64,000 nt of DNA from Paenibacillus sp. DMB20 (GCF_000987955.1 NZ_LAZU01000001.1:1-64000), one strand, 5' to 3'. Numbered from the stretch's first letter, positions 27,237-35,290 are shown. The notes: generated by a model from the letters alone, not told the origin. Program-made: numbers and translations.

Positions 27237-28733
27237 TTATTCTCCTCTCCATGAAAACGGTTGAGCTTTCAGGAACCTGAATCTGCTTTTCCGCGGTTTC
27301 ATCGGTAAATAATCCTCGTATATTTCGCGCATCGCCTGCTCGGATGCCACGGAAAGCTCGAAGGGATCGCATATCGGCGGAAGGGAAACCACCTTGCTGC
27401 CTCCAAGCGCTTTTCTCAAATTTTCGGCGGCGGCTGAGGCCGCAAGGGGCAAGACGTAAACTCGGCCGGGCTGCTCATGACTAGAAAGCATGCGGGTGAG
27501 CGTTATAACGTCATTCCGCCTCCATTCCGCCCCGGATCCGACAACGACCGGAACGTTCGCCCGTAAAAACTCCTCCAAGCGATCGCTGTCGCGATAAGAC
27601 CCCAAATCCAAAACAACCGCATCATAACTGCCAGAGATCAATGAAATGACGTCGCTTCTGGCGGTCTGCCGCCAAAAATCGATACCGTTTATATTGAATT
27701 TTCGCAACGAGACGTTTGGACATCCTTCCGCAATCTCCTGGATGCGGATAAATGCAGATGATCGCGCGCCCATCTCCACAACCGCTACGCGATTGAACAT
27801 TCCGGCCAGAAAATGCCCCATCATGATACAGCAATGCGTCGTTCCGAGACCCGGCGAAGTTCCCAAGACGGCCGTAACCAAAGTCCCTACTGCCGTATGC
27901 TTTATGCCGGTAGCCGCCTCTCTGGCCGGCAAGGGCATGCTCCCGTTTTCCAATGCGGTTTGAACCTCGTGGGCGGACTGGTACCGGTTTTCCGGCTTTT
28001 GCTGCAATAGCTTCCGGATCACGGAAGCAAAGCCTGCGGGCATGTCCTTTCGGATATGTCGCTCTACTCCGGGAATCCATTGGCTGAGGCGTCCGCCCGT
28101 GCCCAGATAAAGCATAAGCGCCCCAAGAGCGTACAAATCCGACCTCGCATCGCTTTGCCCGCCGCCATACTGCTCGGGGGCAGCAAATCCGACAGTCCCC
28201 AGATGAACCGTGTCCTCATTCTGTTCCTGTTTGTAACTGCGCGCGATGCCAAAATCGATGAGCCTGGCTTCCATATCCGTTGTAAGCATGATATTGGACG
28301 GCTTTAAATCCCGGAAAACAACGGGTGGAGTATGAGCATGAAGATAACTTAATACCTCCAGCAGCTGTTTGGCGAGACGGAGCATAAAGTCGGCTGACAC
28401 TTGACCGCGGTAACCCCGGATATACTTTTCCAATGTCATGCCGTGAATATAGTCCATGACCAAATAGGTATAACCGCTTTCATCCGGTTTAAAAAAATCG
28501 ACGATTCGCGGCAGTCGGGGATGGCTAAGCGTAATCAGCAGTTCCGCTTCGGCCTGCACGGCATGAAACATGCCATGTACGGATACCGTCTCCTTAATCG
28601 CCCATTTCTTTCCAGGCAGCTTTAAGTCTTCCGCTAAGTAAACACAGCTCATTCCCCCCTCGCCGATCTTCCGTTCGACGCGGTATCGGTCTCCGAGCAA
28701 AATTCCTGGCTCCAGCTTTGATCGATGCTTCAT
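27237..28733 (-). CDS. Ser/Thr protein kinase fused to a ParA-like domain
   Basis: First gene of the Tad-like operon, with GAGGGAG before its ATG. Residues 15-265 are an eukaryotic-type kinase: glycine loop GEGGMSCV, lysine K47 in WAIKE, catalytic D142 in FRDLKPSN (Phe replaces the usual His of HRD), DFG at 160-162 and APE at 185-187. No transmembrane or PASTA part follows. Residues 280-498 resemble a ParA/MinD domain: GTSPGLGTTH (291-300) sits where the P-loop should be, without the lysine, and YDAVVLDLGSY matches Walker B. No transmembrane helix is seen. The kinase should be active, and the second half may place it at the machine. Confidence 0.85.
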   Translation of the reverse strand: MKHRSKLEPGILLGDRYRVERKIGEGGMSCVYLAEDLKLPGKKWAIKETVSVHGMFHAVQAEAELLITLSHPRLPRIVDFFKPDESGYTYLVMDYIHGMTLEKYIRGYRGQVSADFMLRLAKQLLEVLSYLHAHTPPVVFRDLKPSNIMLTTDMEARLIDFGIARSYKQEQNEDTVHLGTVGFAAPEQYGGGQSDARSDLYALGALMLYLGTGGRLSQWIPGVERHIRKDMPAGFASVIRKLLQQKPENRYQSAHEVQTALENGSMPLPAREAATGIKHTAVGTLVTAVLGTSPGLGTTHCCIMMGHFLAGMFNRVAVVEMGARSSAFIRIQEIAEGCPNVSLRKFNINGIDFWRQTARSDVISLISGSYDAVVLDLGSYRDSDRLEEFLRANVPVVVGSGAEWRRNDVITLTRMLSSHEQPGRVYVLPLAASAAAENLRKALGGSKVVSLPPICDPFELSVASEQAMREIYEDYLPMKPRKSRFRFLKAQPFSWRGE

Positions 28734-28787
28734 ATTTCTCCCTCTTTCTTCGGTGAACGGCTCTTCTTAATGCAAACAAAAAAAAAA

Positions 28788-28843
28788 GAAAGCACCCTGC
28801 CGACCGTCCACGATATACCGTGGCGATCGCACAGGATGCTTTC
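28788..28843 (-). terminator. Hairpin with ten-U tract ahead of the Tad-like operon (terminator or attenuator)
   Basis: On the minus strand GAAAGCA-CCTG pairs with CAGG-TGCTTTC. An 8/8 internal loop (TGCGATCG opposite ACGGTCGG) and an inner stem CCACG/CGTGG with a six-base loop follow, then ten U (28778-28787). It lies 76 bases after the methyltransferase stop and about 55 before the kinase ATG, downstream of the promoter at 28874-28903. It could simply end the upstream transcript, but its place inside the probable 5' leader also suggests transcription attenuation. Confidence 0.8.
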
Positions 28844-28873
28844 CTGAAATAATGTTTGGTTAATTTTGGAATC

Positions 28874-28903
28874 ATTATAAAACAAGGTGACTCGATTTGT
28901 AAA
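28874..28903 (-). promoter_or_regulatory. Promoter of the Tad-like operon
   Basis: On the minus strand TTTACA (28898-28903) and TATAAT (28874-28879) are 18 bases apart, a strong sigma-A match. It starts 16 bases after the methyltransferase stop. Transcription from here would run through the hairpin at 28788-28843 before reaching the kinase start at 28733, giving a leader of about 130 bases. Confidence 0.7.
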
Positions 28904-28918
28904 GCATTTTTTTGCTGA

Positions 28919-29980
28919 TTAATACTTGATCATATATAGAGTAATTTCATCGCGGTTATGAAAGAGCTGCTTGGCGCCCTGAATTTGCATCCGGGACTCT
29001 TCAAATATGCCCGTAATTTCTTTGATCAGCGCCATTGGCTTTTTCGTCAGCAGTTTGACCGTGATCACCGCCGTCCCCCCGGGAACAAGGGAATATAAAA
29101 GCCCCGTTACAAGCCTGGCCATTTGTTTTGGACTCCAGCTCATATCGCAAACGATGAGATCAAATTCATGCTCTTTGAATTTCACTTCGGCCGCATTTTT
29201 TTGGATGATCCTTAACCCCGAACGATGAATCAACGTTTCGTGCATTTGGGCGGGGTCCACGGCGGTTACCTGAATCCCCCGTTCCAGCAAAAAAGATGTC
29301 CAACCGCCCGGTGCCGCCCCGATATCCAGCGCTCTGCCGAAGGAAGAAAACGGAATGGAGAATTGCTTTTCCGCTTCCAGCAGTTTAAACTTGGCCCTTG
29401 AAATCTGGCCTTCTTCCCGTTGAAAACGGATAGCCCCTCCGTTCCAGTCGGAAAGGTTTTCATCGGGTTTCGATACGCCCAGGTACCATTTTTCTTTTCC
29501 GGCGAACAAGGAAATGACCCAGTCGGGTTCATCGACCGTATATTCGGCCTCTAGCGGAGCCAGTTCTTCCATCATCCGGTCCCGGAGGGCTCCGGAGCTT
29601 TCGGCCCAGCTGGCTCCTTCCGTTTTTCTGACTTGTACAGACATTCGGCTAGAAGCAAGCATGTCTTGTTTCACCAAATAAGCCGTCACCTCTCGTATAG
29701 CCTGTTCCGCCTCCTCCGCTCCTACTTCAAGATGGACGGGAAACAAATGCCGCAAGAAAATGGGCTGTTGTCCGATGATTCGACGTACGGCATCTTCCAG
29801 GGTCGTGCCCAGGGTCAGTACAAAGACTTCGCCCGGCACAAGCATGGTGCTCTTCAAGCTTCCGAAAAGTCTGCGCAGCTCTTCCTGCGCGTAGGGAGCA
29901 AAGCCGTGATTGGCCGTGCATATCAATCTGGTCGAATGCCGTTCGGCCGATTGCTCGTGTATTGCTTGATGTTCATCCAA
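28919..29980 (-). CDS. FtsJ/RlmM-like SAM-dependent RNA 2'-O-methyltransferase
   Basis: 353 residues in two parts: an N-terminal THUMP-like region (residues 15-160) and a C-terminal FtsJ/RrmJ-type Rossmann domain with the SAM motif LDIGAAPGGWTSFLLERG near residue 218. The catalytic K-D-K-E set of the family is visible as K in SRAKFKLLEAE, D in VCDMSWSP, K in VITVKLL and E in RDEITLYM. In E. coli RlmM methylates C2498 of 23S rRNA, and that is the closest architecture I know. The exact target here is unknown. It lies five bases downstream of the orphan ABC ATPase gene, in the same direction. Confidence 0.83.
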   Translation of the reverse strand: MDEHQAIHEQSAERHSTRLICTANHGFAPYAQEELRRLFGSLKSTMLVPGEVFVLTLGTTLEDAVRRIIGQQPIFLRHLFPVHLEVGAEEAEQAIREVTAYLVKQDMLASSRMSVQVRKTEGASWAESSGALRDRMMEELAPLEAEYTVDEPDWVISLFAGKEKWYLGVSKPDENLSDWNGGAIRFQREEGQISRAKFKLLEAEKQFSIPFSSFGRALDIGAAPGGWTSFLLERGIQVTAVDPAQMHETLIHRSGLRIIQKNAAEVKFKEHEFDLIVCDMSWSPKQMARLVTGLLYSLVPGGTAVITVKLLTKKPMALIKEITGIFEESRMQIQGAKQLFHNRDEITLYMIKY

Positions 29981-29985
29981 TGGGA

Positions 29986-30759
29986 TTACCCTCCAGAAAG
30001 TACTTTAATCCAGGGACGTCCGCCATCCCACTCAAGATCGACTCGGATATCATAAGTCCTTTTTATAAGTTCCTTGCTCAGTACGTCTTCTTTGCGCCCC
30101 GCTCCCGCCAATTGACCGTCTTTGATCAAGGCGACATGGGTAAAGAGCGGTACGATTTCCTCGATATGATGCGTGACATAAACAACCGCCACGTCGCGCC
30201 GCTTTAAACGGTCAATCTCCAGCAGCATTTTTTCGCGCTCGTATAAATCGAGACCCGCGCAGGGCTCATCCATGATAAGAAGCTTGGGATCGGCCATGAG
30301 CGACCGGGCAAGCATGACCTTTTTCCGCTCTCCTTGGGAGAGAGTTCCGAGCGGATGCTCCGCCAAATGCGAGAAGTTCATATCGTCAAGCAATGCCATT
30401 GCTTTTTCCCGAACTTCATCCGGAATCGCCTGGTAGAAACGCAAAAAAGCGTATGCGCCCGTGGCGACAACCTCCCAAACGGGATCGCTGAACGAAAGCT
30501 TTTCCATCAGGGATTGGCTGATGTATCCGATCTGTTTGCGCACCTCGCGGACATCGCAGCGGCCATACTCATTTCCGAGCACTTCGACCCGTCCGCTGCT
30601 GGGGAATAAATAACCGGTCATCATTTCAAGCAACGTCGTTTTTCCGGATCCGTTCCTTCCCAAAATGACCCAGTGTTCGCCCTTTCCCATTTCAAGGGAG
30701 ACATCATTAAGAATAAGGTCGTCTCCTCTTCGGAGGGTAATGTTTTGAAGAGATATCAT
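29986..30759 (-). CDS. ABC transporter ATP-binding protein, YlmA/ModF-like, no permease nearby
   Basis: A single ABC cassette of 257 residues. Walker A is GRNGSGKTTLL (near residue 34), the signature is LSQGERKKVMLARSL with Q in place of the usual second G, Walker B is LLIMDEPCAGLD, and the H-loop histidine is in VTHHIEEI. No membrane partner is encoded next to it. It resembles B. subtilis YlmA and E. coli ModF-type orphan ATPases. The overlap of four bases with the thioredoxin-like gene shows that the two are translated together. Function unknown: it may energise a permease elsewhere or act like ABC-F or UvrA-type soluble ATPases. Confidence 0.85.
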   Translation of the reverse strand: MISLQNITLRRGDDLILNDVSLEMGKGEHWVILGRNGSGKTTLLEMMTGYLFPSSGRVEVLGNEYGRCDVREVRKQIGYISQSLMEKLSFSDPVWEVVATGAYAFLRFYQAIPDEVREKAMALLDDMNFSHLAEHPLGTLSQGERKKVMLARSLMADPKLLIMDEPCAGLDLYEREKMLLEIDRLKRRDVAVVYVTHHIEEIVPLFTHVALIKDGQLAGAGRKEDVLSKELIKRTYDIRVDLEWDGGRPWIKVLSGG

Positions 30760-31103
30760 ATCAGCGCCCCCCTGACAAAATTCAAAATATCCTGCACGGA
30801 GCCCATTCGGTACAGCGTACGATACGGCTCATCCTTTTTTCCGGGTACCGCCAGTAGTGCAGGAACGCTGCCGATCTGAAAACGCCGGACAATCTCCGGC
30901 ATAAAGTTCACGTCCCCTTCCAGGAGCGTGTCATCAGGCAGGAGCAATTCCGCTACATCCAGCATTTTGCGCGCCGCCCCGCATGTACCGCATAAAGGAG
31001 TATGCAGAAAAACAATGATCGAAGCCGCCAAGTCGCTTCGCTGGACGAGCCGGTTTTGCCATTCCAGCCGCTCGGTCAGCTCTCGCTGCGTAACCTGGAT
31101 CAT
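30756..31103 (-). CDS. Thioredoxin-like protein
   Basis: 115 residues of thioredoxin fold with the redox pair C38-G-T-C41 (TPLCGTCGAARK) and the cis-proline loop VPALLAV. It has no signal peptide, so it should work in the cytoplasm. The CGTC active site differs from the CGPC of true thioredoxins, as in the YtpP/YdbP group of Bacillus. It overlaps the receiver-like gene before it and the ABC ATPase gene after it by four bases each, which implies a shared operon of unrelated functions. Confidence 0.85.
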   Translation of the reverse strand: MIQVTQRELTERLEWQNRLVQRSDLAASIIVFLHTPLCGTCGAARKMLDVAELLLPDDTLLEGDVNFMPEIVRRFQIGSVPALLAVPGKKDEPYRTLYRMGSVQDILNFVRGALI

Positions 31104-31438
31104 GAGCCCGATCCGGCTGCCTTGTCCAAAACCTCTTGCGGCATGGGTCCATTATGCACAGCTACATCGGAAGGCATATGCTCGTATAACATCTCGTACA
31201 TTTTTCTTCTTCCCAAAGGGCTGGAGGTGTGCAAATAAATTTGTCTCGGGTACCGTTTTTCGGCTATCATCGCGGCCACGACATCCCCGCCGTTCATTTG
31301 TCCGTGCCCCAGTTCATAGTCAAGGGACAAAATATCCACTTCGCACTCCCGCAGCATCAACAGACATTCTTCCCCGTTCCGGGCCAGCGCAAAGCCTTTC
31401 GGACATGATCGCCAATCATCAAGGTACAGGTGGATCAT
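31100..31438 (-). CDS. Small receiver-like protein (cyclic-phosphate processing receiver type)
   Basis: 112 residues, a stand-alone domain with a receiver-like pattern: acidic pair in MIHLYLDDWR, the DILSLDYELG strand with an aspartate at the acceptor position (about D40), and a His-Thr-Ser-Ser switch region (IYLHTSSPLGRR). It matches what I know of the cREC family, proposed to process cyclic phosphates in RNA or nucleotide metabolism. It has no output domain. It follows the endonuclease IV gene by 13 bases and overlaps the thioredoxin gene, so it belongs to the same transcript. Biochemical function unproven. Confidence 0.62.
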   Translation of the reverse strand: MIHLYLDDWRSCPKGFALARNGEECLLMLRECEVDILSLDYELGHGQMNGGDVVAAMIAEKRYPRQIYLHTSSPLGRRKMYEMLYEHMPSDVAVHNGPMPQEVLDKAAGSGS

Positions 31439-31451
31439 AGGAAATCCCTCC

Positions 31452-32303
31452 TTATCGAAGCCAGGACTTCACCTCGGCGATATCATCGCGGTGCGTCCCG
31501 TCCTCTCCTTTCTCGCTCTCTAAAATAAACGCCTTGCCGGCCAGTTCACTCGATTGCAAAAGGGCTCTCAGCCCTTCTTTGCCGATCATCCCGCGCCCTA
31601 CCCGTGCATGCCGGTCCTTTCGGGAGCCCGCGTCATATTTGGAATCGTTCAAATGAACGGAAACCAGTTGCTCCCAATATCCCAGTTCCCGACCTTTATG
31701 CAGCAGCTTGTCCGTTGCGCTTACATCCCACTGCCCTGCGGCAAACAGATGGCAGGTATCCAGGCAAAAGCCAATTTTCTCCGGTTCATTAGCCAGTTCC
31801 CTTACTTTAACCGATTCCTCCAGCGTCATGCCCATGCTGCTATGATCGCCCGCCTGATTCTCGATCAGGAGTTTCGCCCGTCCCGTCCAAGCGGAAAGCA
31901 CGTCGTTCATGCAGCGGATGACATTTTGATAACCCTCCAGGATGTTTCCCCCCTTCAGATGTCCAAAATGAACGACGATTCCGAGCGATCCGCACGATTC
32001 CGCAATGATCAAATCATTCATCAACGATTCCACGGTCAATCGGTAGTGCTCCTCTCCCCGCGTCAAGCCGACAGCCATATTGGTGGGATATGGCGTATGA
32101 GCCACGGAAACGAGCCCAAACTCGCGGCAGTATGCCGCACAGGCTGCCCCTTCCTGAAGATTCGGGGGTTTCACATGAAGACTGCGAGGGTTTTTCGGAA
32201 AGTACTGGAAAGCTTTGCCGCCGAGACTGTCTGCATACCGGGCTGCCGCTGCAAAACCGCCCCTTGTGCTGACATGGCTGCCGATCTTCGGATCATTCCT
32301 CAT
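31452..32303 (-). CDS. nfo: Endonuclease IV-type AP endonuclease
   Basis: Cuts the DNA backbone 5' to abasic sites with a three-zinc centre. The 283-residue TIM barrel has the family's metal ligands: GSHVS near the N-terminus, HFGH in the middle, IENQAG, FCLDTCHLFAAG, HLNDSKYDAGSRKDRHARVG and ILESEKGEDG. All belong to the three signature stretches of the family. The gene overlaps the Fpg/Nei-type glycosylase gene before it by 11 bases, coupling glycosylase and AP-endonuclease production for base excision repair. Confidence 0.9.
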   Translation of the reverse strand: MRNDPKIGSHVSTRGGFAAAARYADSLGGKAFQYFPKNPRSLHVKPPNLQEGAACAAYCREFGLVSVAHTPYPTNMAVGLTRGEEHYRLTVESLMNDLIIAESCGSLGIVVHFGHLKGGNILEGYQNVIRCMNDVLSAWTGRAKLLIENQAGDHSSMGMTLEESVKVRELANEPEKIGFCLDTCHLFAAGQWDVSATDKLLHKGRELGYWEQLVSVHLNDSKYDAGSRKDRHARVGRGMIGKEGLRALLQSSELAGKAFILESEKGEDGTHRDDIAEVKSWLR

Positions 32304-33111
32304 GTTGGCAACTCGGACAGTAAAACGCCTTTCGTCCGCTCTGTTCTATTCTGGCAATGGCGGTACCGCAGCGTACGCATGCTTCTCCTTCCCGGTCATA
32401 CACCTTGCATTGGTCGTCATACCCTCCCGTCAGCCGGTCATCCGTTGAAAAAGGCATTTCCATGTATCCCCCGCCCTCTGTTGCCTCTTCCAAAACTTTC
32501 ACGGCACTGTCATAGAGCCGTTCGAGGGAAACTTCCGACAGATGCTGAACCTTGGCGGAAGGATGTATTCCGGCGTCAAATGCAATCTCATCCGCATAGC
32601 AATTCCCAATGCCTGCTACCGCATGCTGATTGACCAAAAGGCTTTTCAAGGCTCCCCGGCGGGTCCCGAGCAAACGGACAAAACGCTCTTTCGTCATGCG
32701 CCGGTCCATCAGTTCAGGACCGAGATCCCGCAGCGCTTTCTCGGTTTCTTTTGCGGTCAATAAATGCAGGTACCCGAGGCGTAGGCCGATAAAGCACAAA
32801 ATCCGGTCACCGAAGAAAATCTCGATTTGAGTGGACCGGGAAGGCCGCTCCTCTTCTTCTTTTGCCATGTACAGCAGCCCGCCAAGCATAAGATGAAGCA
32901 GCAGACGCCGACCGTCGTTCAGATGGAAGATCAGATGTTTCCCCCGACGCTCCACAAAAATGACCTTGGCGCCGATCAATGTAGCCTGAAACTCATCGGG
33001 ATGGACATTAATCGATTTTTCTCGGTTTACGATCACCTTGCTGATCGGAATGTTTAAAATACGGTCGGACAGCTTTCTCCGATAGTTTTCCATTTCCGGA
33101 AGTTCCGGCAT
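32293..33111 (-). CDS. Fpg/Nei family DNA glycosylase
   Basis: Removes damaged bases and nicks at the abasic site using the N-terminal proline. The mature N-terminus is PELPEM (P2, E3 catalytic), the beta-hairpin lysine lies in RRGKHLIF, the helix-two-turn-helix is AVAGIGNCYADEIAF (near residue 165), and a C-terminal zinc finger has four cysteines (CVRCG and CPSC). At 272 residues it is normal. PELPEMENYRR and the loop sequence differ from the usual MutM of Bacillota (PELPEVET), so it is probably a second paralogue and I give no symbol. It overlaps nfo by 11 bases. Confidence 0.88.
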   Translation of the reverse strand: MPELPEMENYRRKLSDRILNIPISKVIVNREKSINVHPDEFQATLIGAKVIFVERRGKHLIFHLNDGRRLLLHLMLGGLLYMAKEEEERPSRSTQIEIFFGDRILCFIGLRLGYLHLLTAKETEKALRDLGPELMDRRMTKERFVRLLGTRRGALKSLLVNQHAVAGIGNCYADEIAFDAGIHPSAKVQHLSEVSLERLYDSAVKVLEEATEGGGYMEMPFSTDDRLTGGYDDQCKVYDREGEACVRCGTAIARIEQSGRKAFYCPSCQHEE

Positions 33112-33158
33112 GATGCATCTATCCTTTCATGTCGCGCGTCATATTGTTCATCATCGGG

Positions 33159-33947
33159 TTAGCCGCACAGCAGGTCTGCCGCCTCGTACAAATCCCGGCA
33201 GACATAATCCGGGGCCACGCCCGCCGCTTTCATGTGTTCTTCCATATTTTCGTCCGTCGTAATGCCCGTCATGACCAGAACCGTTTTGCAACCGGCGTTC
33301 GCCCCGGCCGCAATGTCCGTCCTCATATTATCGCCCAGGACAATCGCGTCGGAAGGCGAAATCCCCAGCCTGTCCGTGGCATATTTCATCAAGATGGAGG
33401 ATGGCTTGCCGATCACGATGGGCTTTACGCCGGAAGCCGCCTCAATGGCAGCCCCCAAAGAACCTGCTCCCGGTGTAAGCCCGGTATCCGAGGGCAGCAG
33501 CAGGTCAGGGTTCGTGAGCACCGAAACCGCGCCTGTTCGAATCCATTGAACCGCCTTCGCCAAGGATTGATAGTTGAAGGATCGGTCAATGCCTTGAACC
33601 ACATACTGCGGAATTTCCTCCGTCGGTTCCAGTCCGGCATCCAACAGAGCCGATCGGAGCCCCTCTTCTCCCAGAATCGCCACTTTTGCTCCCGGCGATT
33701 CATGGGCAATATAACTCGCTGCCGCGAGCGATGAAGTGCACACCTCCTCAGGGGAAGCCGGGATGCCCATCCCGCCAAGGTGCTCCGCCACCTGTTCGGG
33801 GGTTCGTGACGAATTGTTGGTCACAAACAAATAAGGGATCTTCCGCTCCCGAAGCTTCCGGATAAGGTCGTCGGCACCGTCAATTCTATTTTTGCCATGG
33901 TACAGCGTACCATCCAGATCAATAAGCAGTCCTTTCACTCGTTCCAT
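33159..33947 (-). CDS. HAD-IIA phosphatase, NagD/YutF-like
   Basis: 262 residues of the HAD superfamily, subfamily IIA. The nucleophile motif is IDLDGTLYHG (D10, D12), motif II is FVTNNSS, the C2-type cap lies in between, and the end has GKPSS and VLGDNMRTDI. The closest known relative by memory is B. subtilis YutF, a general p-nitrophenyl phosphatase, so nucleotide or sugar phosphates are possible substrates. I take the ATG at 33947 (MERVKGLLIDLDGT). The frame stays open to 34034, but the upstream codons do not match the family. The ribosome binding site is weak. Confidence 0.87.
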   Translation of the reverse strand: MERVKGLLIDLDGTLYHGKNRIDGADDLIRKLRERKIPYLFVTNNSSRTPEQVAEHLGGMGIPASPEEVCTSSLAAASYIAHESPGAKVAILGEEGLRSALLDAGLEPTEEIPQYVVQGIDRSFNYQSLAKAVQWIRTGAVSVLTNPDLLLPSDTGLTPGAGSLGAAIEAASGVKPIVIGKPSSILMKYATDRLGISPSDAIVLGDNMRTDIAAGANAGCKTVLVMTGITTDENMEEHMKAAGVAPDYVCRDLYEAADLLCG

Positions 33948-34294
33948 AATGACACCCGCTCTTCTGCCAATTTTATTCACGTTATTAAATATTGATTGTG
34001 TTAAATTCGTATGCTGTTCTGATATCAAAAGCACGCACAGGTAAAAGTATATACGACGAGACCTTTGAGTCCCATGATTTTCGTCTCTGTCCTATTGTAA
34101 TTTAACGTTATGGCGCCTGCAACAAGCTTGCTTTTGGCCTAGCTTTTTTTTGCTGCGGCATTTCGTCAGATCTATGTAATTTCATTCGATTGCCGGTCGA
34201 AAGAGATCGAAGACTGTCCCTGAAATACGGTTTCCGGAACAGTCGTGTCATTTCCTGCGCTTTCCCGGAAAATAATTTTATTCCCCCGAATATA
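33948..34294. other. Intergenic region between rnz and the HAD gene
   Basis: 347 bases without a convincing gene. GACTGTCCCTGAAA (34212-34225) and TTTCCGGAACAGTC (34231-34244) form a 12-of-14 pair hairpin that could end rnz transcription, though the U tract is poor. The part from 33960 to 34010 is AT-rich and should hold the HAD promoter. A 25-codon open frame ending at 34108 on the minus strand lacks a binding site and is not called. Confidence 0.45.
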
Positions 34295-35224
34295 TTACCC
34301 CTGCCGATGGATCGGATAAAGGGCAAAGTCCTCAGCCAGCCGCGTATTCGGAAACAGCTGCCTGGCTTCCTCCAGCATCGGCTGCAAATGCTCGATATCC
34401 TTGTATCGCGAACTAAAATGAGTGAGCAGAAGTTCCTTGACTCCTGCCTCCGCTGCAGCCTTTGCCGCCTGCCTTGCCGTGCTGTGATAGTATTCAAACG
34501 CCGTGTCCTCAAGGTCATTCATGAAAGTGGCTTCGTGAACAAGCAGATCCGCCCCCTTCGCCAGCGGCATGATGTTTGAACATGGCCGTGTATCCCCAAG
34601 GACGGTTACCACTCGCCCCTTTTTGGGGGAAAGCAGCACATCCGAGGGGTGAAGCAGTTGTCCTCCCGTGATTTCCACGCTTTCTCCCCGCTTTAGCTTG
34701 CCGAAAATGGGACCGGGTTTGAGCCCAAAGGACTCTAGCCGTTTTAAATCAAGGCTGCCCGGACGGTCCTTCTCCGTAACACGGTAGCCGTAACTTTCCG
34801 TCCTGTGTTCGAGCAGTGCGGCCTCCACCCGAAAGGTTTCGTCTTCAAACAATAATCCGCCGCTGTGCTCTTTGATCTCCAGCGAATAATTCACACGGGA
34901 TTGGCTCAGCTCGAGAGAGGTGTCAATAAACGTCTTGATTCCTTTGGGGCCGTACACCGTAACCGGCGTGGTCGCTCCCTGCGCGCCCCGGGTTGACAAT
35001 AATCCCGGCAGACCAAAAATATGGTCGCCATGCAAATGGGTGATGAAAATGTACTCCAGCTTGCTTAATTTGAGGGGGGTTCGGAGTATTTGATGCTGCG
35101 TACCCTCTCCGCAATCGAACAGCCAGATGCTGCTCCGCTCTTCCAGCAGCCGGAGTGCCGCAGAGGTCACGTTTCTCTGCAGCGAAGGAACCCCTGCGTT
35201 CGTTCCCAAAAAATAGAGTTCCAA
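34295..35224 (-). CDS. rnz: Ribonuclease Z
   Basis: Trims 3' trailers from tRNA precursors that lack encoded CCA, in the metallo-beta-lactamase fold. The zinc motif is THLHGDH (H63, H65, D67, H68), with later ligands in LGDTRP and THFSSRY. The GxPSxxRN start (AGVPSLQRNVTS) and the flexible exosite arm (residues 150-200) are present. At 309 residues it equals the short bacterial form. It lies about 100 bases downstream of metH, separated by a hairpin. Confidence 0.95.
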   Translation of the reverse strand: MELYFLGTNAGVPSLQRNVTSAALRLLEERSSIWLFDCGEGTQHQILRTPLKLSKLEYIFITHLHGDHIFGLPGLLSTRGAQGATTPVTVYGPKGIKTFIDTSLELSQSRVNYSLEIKEHSGGLLFEDETFRVEAALLEHRTESYGYRVTEKDRPGSLDLKRLESFGLKPGPIFGKLKRGESVEITGGQLLHPSDVLLSPKKGRVVTVLGDTRPCSNIMPLAKGADLLVHEATFMNDLEDTAFEYYHSTARQAAKAAAEAGVKELLLTHFSSRYKDIEHLQPMLEEARQLFPNTRLAEDFALYPIHRQG

Positions 35225-35254
35225 GCCTCTTCTCCCCTTTCAGGTATGTAAACC

Positions 35255-35290
35255 GGAGAAAATCCCCCGAAAAATTCGGAGGATTTCCGG
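35255..35290 (-). terminator. Probable metH terminator
   Basis: On the minus strand GGAAATCCTCCGAA (35275-35288) pairs with TTCGGGGGATTTTC (35258-35271) around a short loop. The T tract is part of the stem base, so it is a less typical terminator. It lies between metH and rnz. Confidence 0.55.

Noticed and set aside
34108-34182. A 25-codon minus-strand frame between rnz and the HAD gene
   Set aside because: No ribosome binding site and no recognisable sequence; it may be chance.
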